Assembly (NCBI GenBank): GCA_033032865.1
Contig: JAWHQI010000327.1
Span: 744,001 to 808,000, forward strand
Origin: Dactylorhiza incarnata
Lineage: Eukaryota; Streptophyta; Magnoliopsida; Asparagales; Orchidaceae
Length of the DNA stretch: 64,000 bases
Direction of reading: 5' to 3'
Position numbers and translations under genes: made by a program. A model generated the notes under the pieces. That model was not told the DNA's origin. It was given only the letters and a program-made list of their open reading frames with translations, and made no database searches. Positions 62,960 to 64,000 of the stretch are shown here, piece by piece (within the stretch, counting starts at the first letter, position 1; the number at the start of each line of letters is the position of its first letter).

Positions 62960-64000
62960 ATCTCCCCCTTTTGATAATAACAAATCCGTATAAAAAGAAA
63001 TCATGTCTATTTAGGTTGTTGAACTTTAACATATGGTGTGTGCACATGATATATTCCTTTTAAAATGAATAATCTCCCCCTAGATGAATGCTCCACCTAA
63101 ATGAATGCTCCCCCTAAATTAATGCTCCCCCTAAATGTTAAAGTAAGTTGAAATGATGTATTGTTTAGGTGGAATATTTGGTTGTAATAGTTTTTTGATT
63201 TCTTGAATATACTTATAATTCTCCCCCTTTTGGTATTAGCAAAAGATAATATGAGATAAATGAGTAGCTCGTAAGGGAAGAGATAGGATGTAGAAAATAA
63301 TAAGAGTAAGCGGAAGCACTTGCTGGGAAAATGATTGAAGGTCTCGAATTAATAGTAATATGCCATAATATTGAATAAACTCATGAAGAGACGGTATAGC
63401 CATATGAAGTAATAAAATAAAATAACTTAAACATGATTAAGGTCATTTGAAAGTATCATAGAAAGACACAATAGTGTATAGTAATTTGGAATATTTTCGG
63501 TCCAATTCTCATGAGATGAATGTTTATATAACATAATGATGTGTACATGTGATACTTAGATCAAACATATGAAGTTATTTAATGTACATGATCATTGGAA
63601 TTGAGAACATAATAAAAGCATATAAAGACAACTTTGACCTTGAAGATATAGCATATTAAGAATAGAATACTATTTTTCTTTTGCACAAGACACTTTACAA
63701 TTCTTACCAAGGTGCTTAACCTCACAATGCTCATTAAGACTTATCAGGAGGGTAAGTAGTGCTTGATAATTTTTTTTGAATTGACCAAGGATCTCCGAAT
63801 TCACTTGAATCGCAAAAGATGGTGTATATTTTGTTGTGCTAACAAATCAAGGTTGAAAGTAGTATTTATGAAGTGCCATGTATTATGTTAAAGCAAATAT
63901 GATTCATGTATATATTAAATAGAAAGACATACGTATTGATCAAAAGAAGTGAACGTGATAGTTCATTAGGATATATAAACAATTTCTCATACTTAGAGGC
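62960..64000 (-). mobile_element. Sirevirus internal 3' region, copy 2 (runs off window)
   Basis: It repeats 46977-48080 nearly base for base, including the cluster of purine tracts and GCATGCTCCAACAATCTCCC. It lacks an ~80-bp segment (joins GTAGTGCTTG to ATAATTTTTTTTGAATTG near 63765). The antisense ORF would lie beyond the right edge. Confidence 0.9.

Overview
The window is plant nuclear DNA, almost certainly from a eudicot. It is made mostly of nested transposable elements (Ty3/gypsy, Ty1/copia, LINE, PIF/Harbinger-like, hAT, a CACTA end and foldback elements). I can support one host gene. It lies on the minus strand from about 18.17 to 34.91 kb and encodes RPB6 (NRPB6/RPABC2), the small subunit shared by the nuclear RNA polymerases. 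Its six coding exons total only 429 nt (142 aa), but they are spread over 16.7 kb because introns 1 and 4 are full of retroelements. Every splice junction I read is GT..AG and in phase, and the reading frame is intact, so the gene looks functional.

Layout. 1-9213: 3' part of an Athila-type gypsy element (decayed gag-PR-RT-RH-INT, a second downstream ORF, and a 3' LTR ending ...TATCA). 9214-11572: a truncated minus-strand LTR with 24- and 48-bp tandem repeats, a diverged ~19-bp A-tract minisatellite, and the end of a CACTA-like transposon next to an exon-like 48-codon ORF. 11573-13380: gag and protease of a second gypsy (Tat-like). 13390-16236: a dead LINE. 16237-18070: a possible Helitron end, a foldback element and a perfect 115-bp palindrome. 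18168-34910: RPB6. Its intron 4 holds gypsy pieces in both orientations. Its intron 1 holds a complete 9.1-kb chromovirus (24853-33957, TSD GAGTT), which itself contains a 400-bp foldback, a 1.84-kb short-LTR copia-type non-autonomous element and a 604-bp hAT derivative.

34911-39910: the RPB6 upstream region, a MITE-like element and pieces of one GC-rich LTR family. 39911-41531: LTR, primer-binding site and gag start of a copia element, cut by a Harbinger-like insertion. 41532-59496: an array of ~1.19-kb Harbinger-like units, head to tail with 5-6 bp spacers, interrupted by a 4.6-kb Sirevirus fragment and three related Harbinger elements. From 59497 the Sirevirus LTR and internal region appear a second time with the same insertion junction. 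This shows a tandem segmental duplication with a period of about 14.57 kb that runs off the right edge.

The most unusual biology is in the Sirevirus. The same palindromes sit just upstream of TATA boxes both in its LTR (minus strand) and in front of an oppositely oriented gag-like ORF inside the element (plus strand). All coordinates and alignments were read by eye; family names are recognition, not search results.
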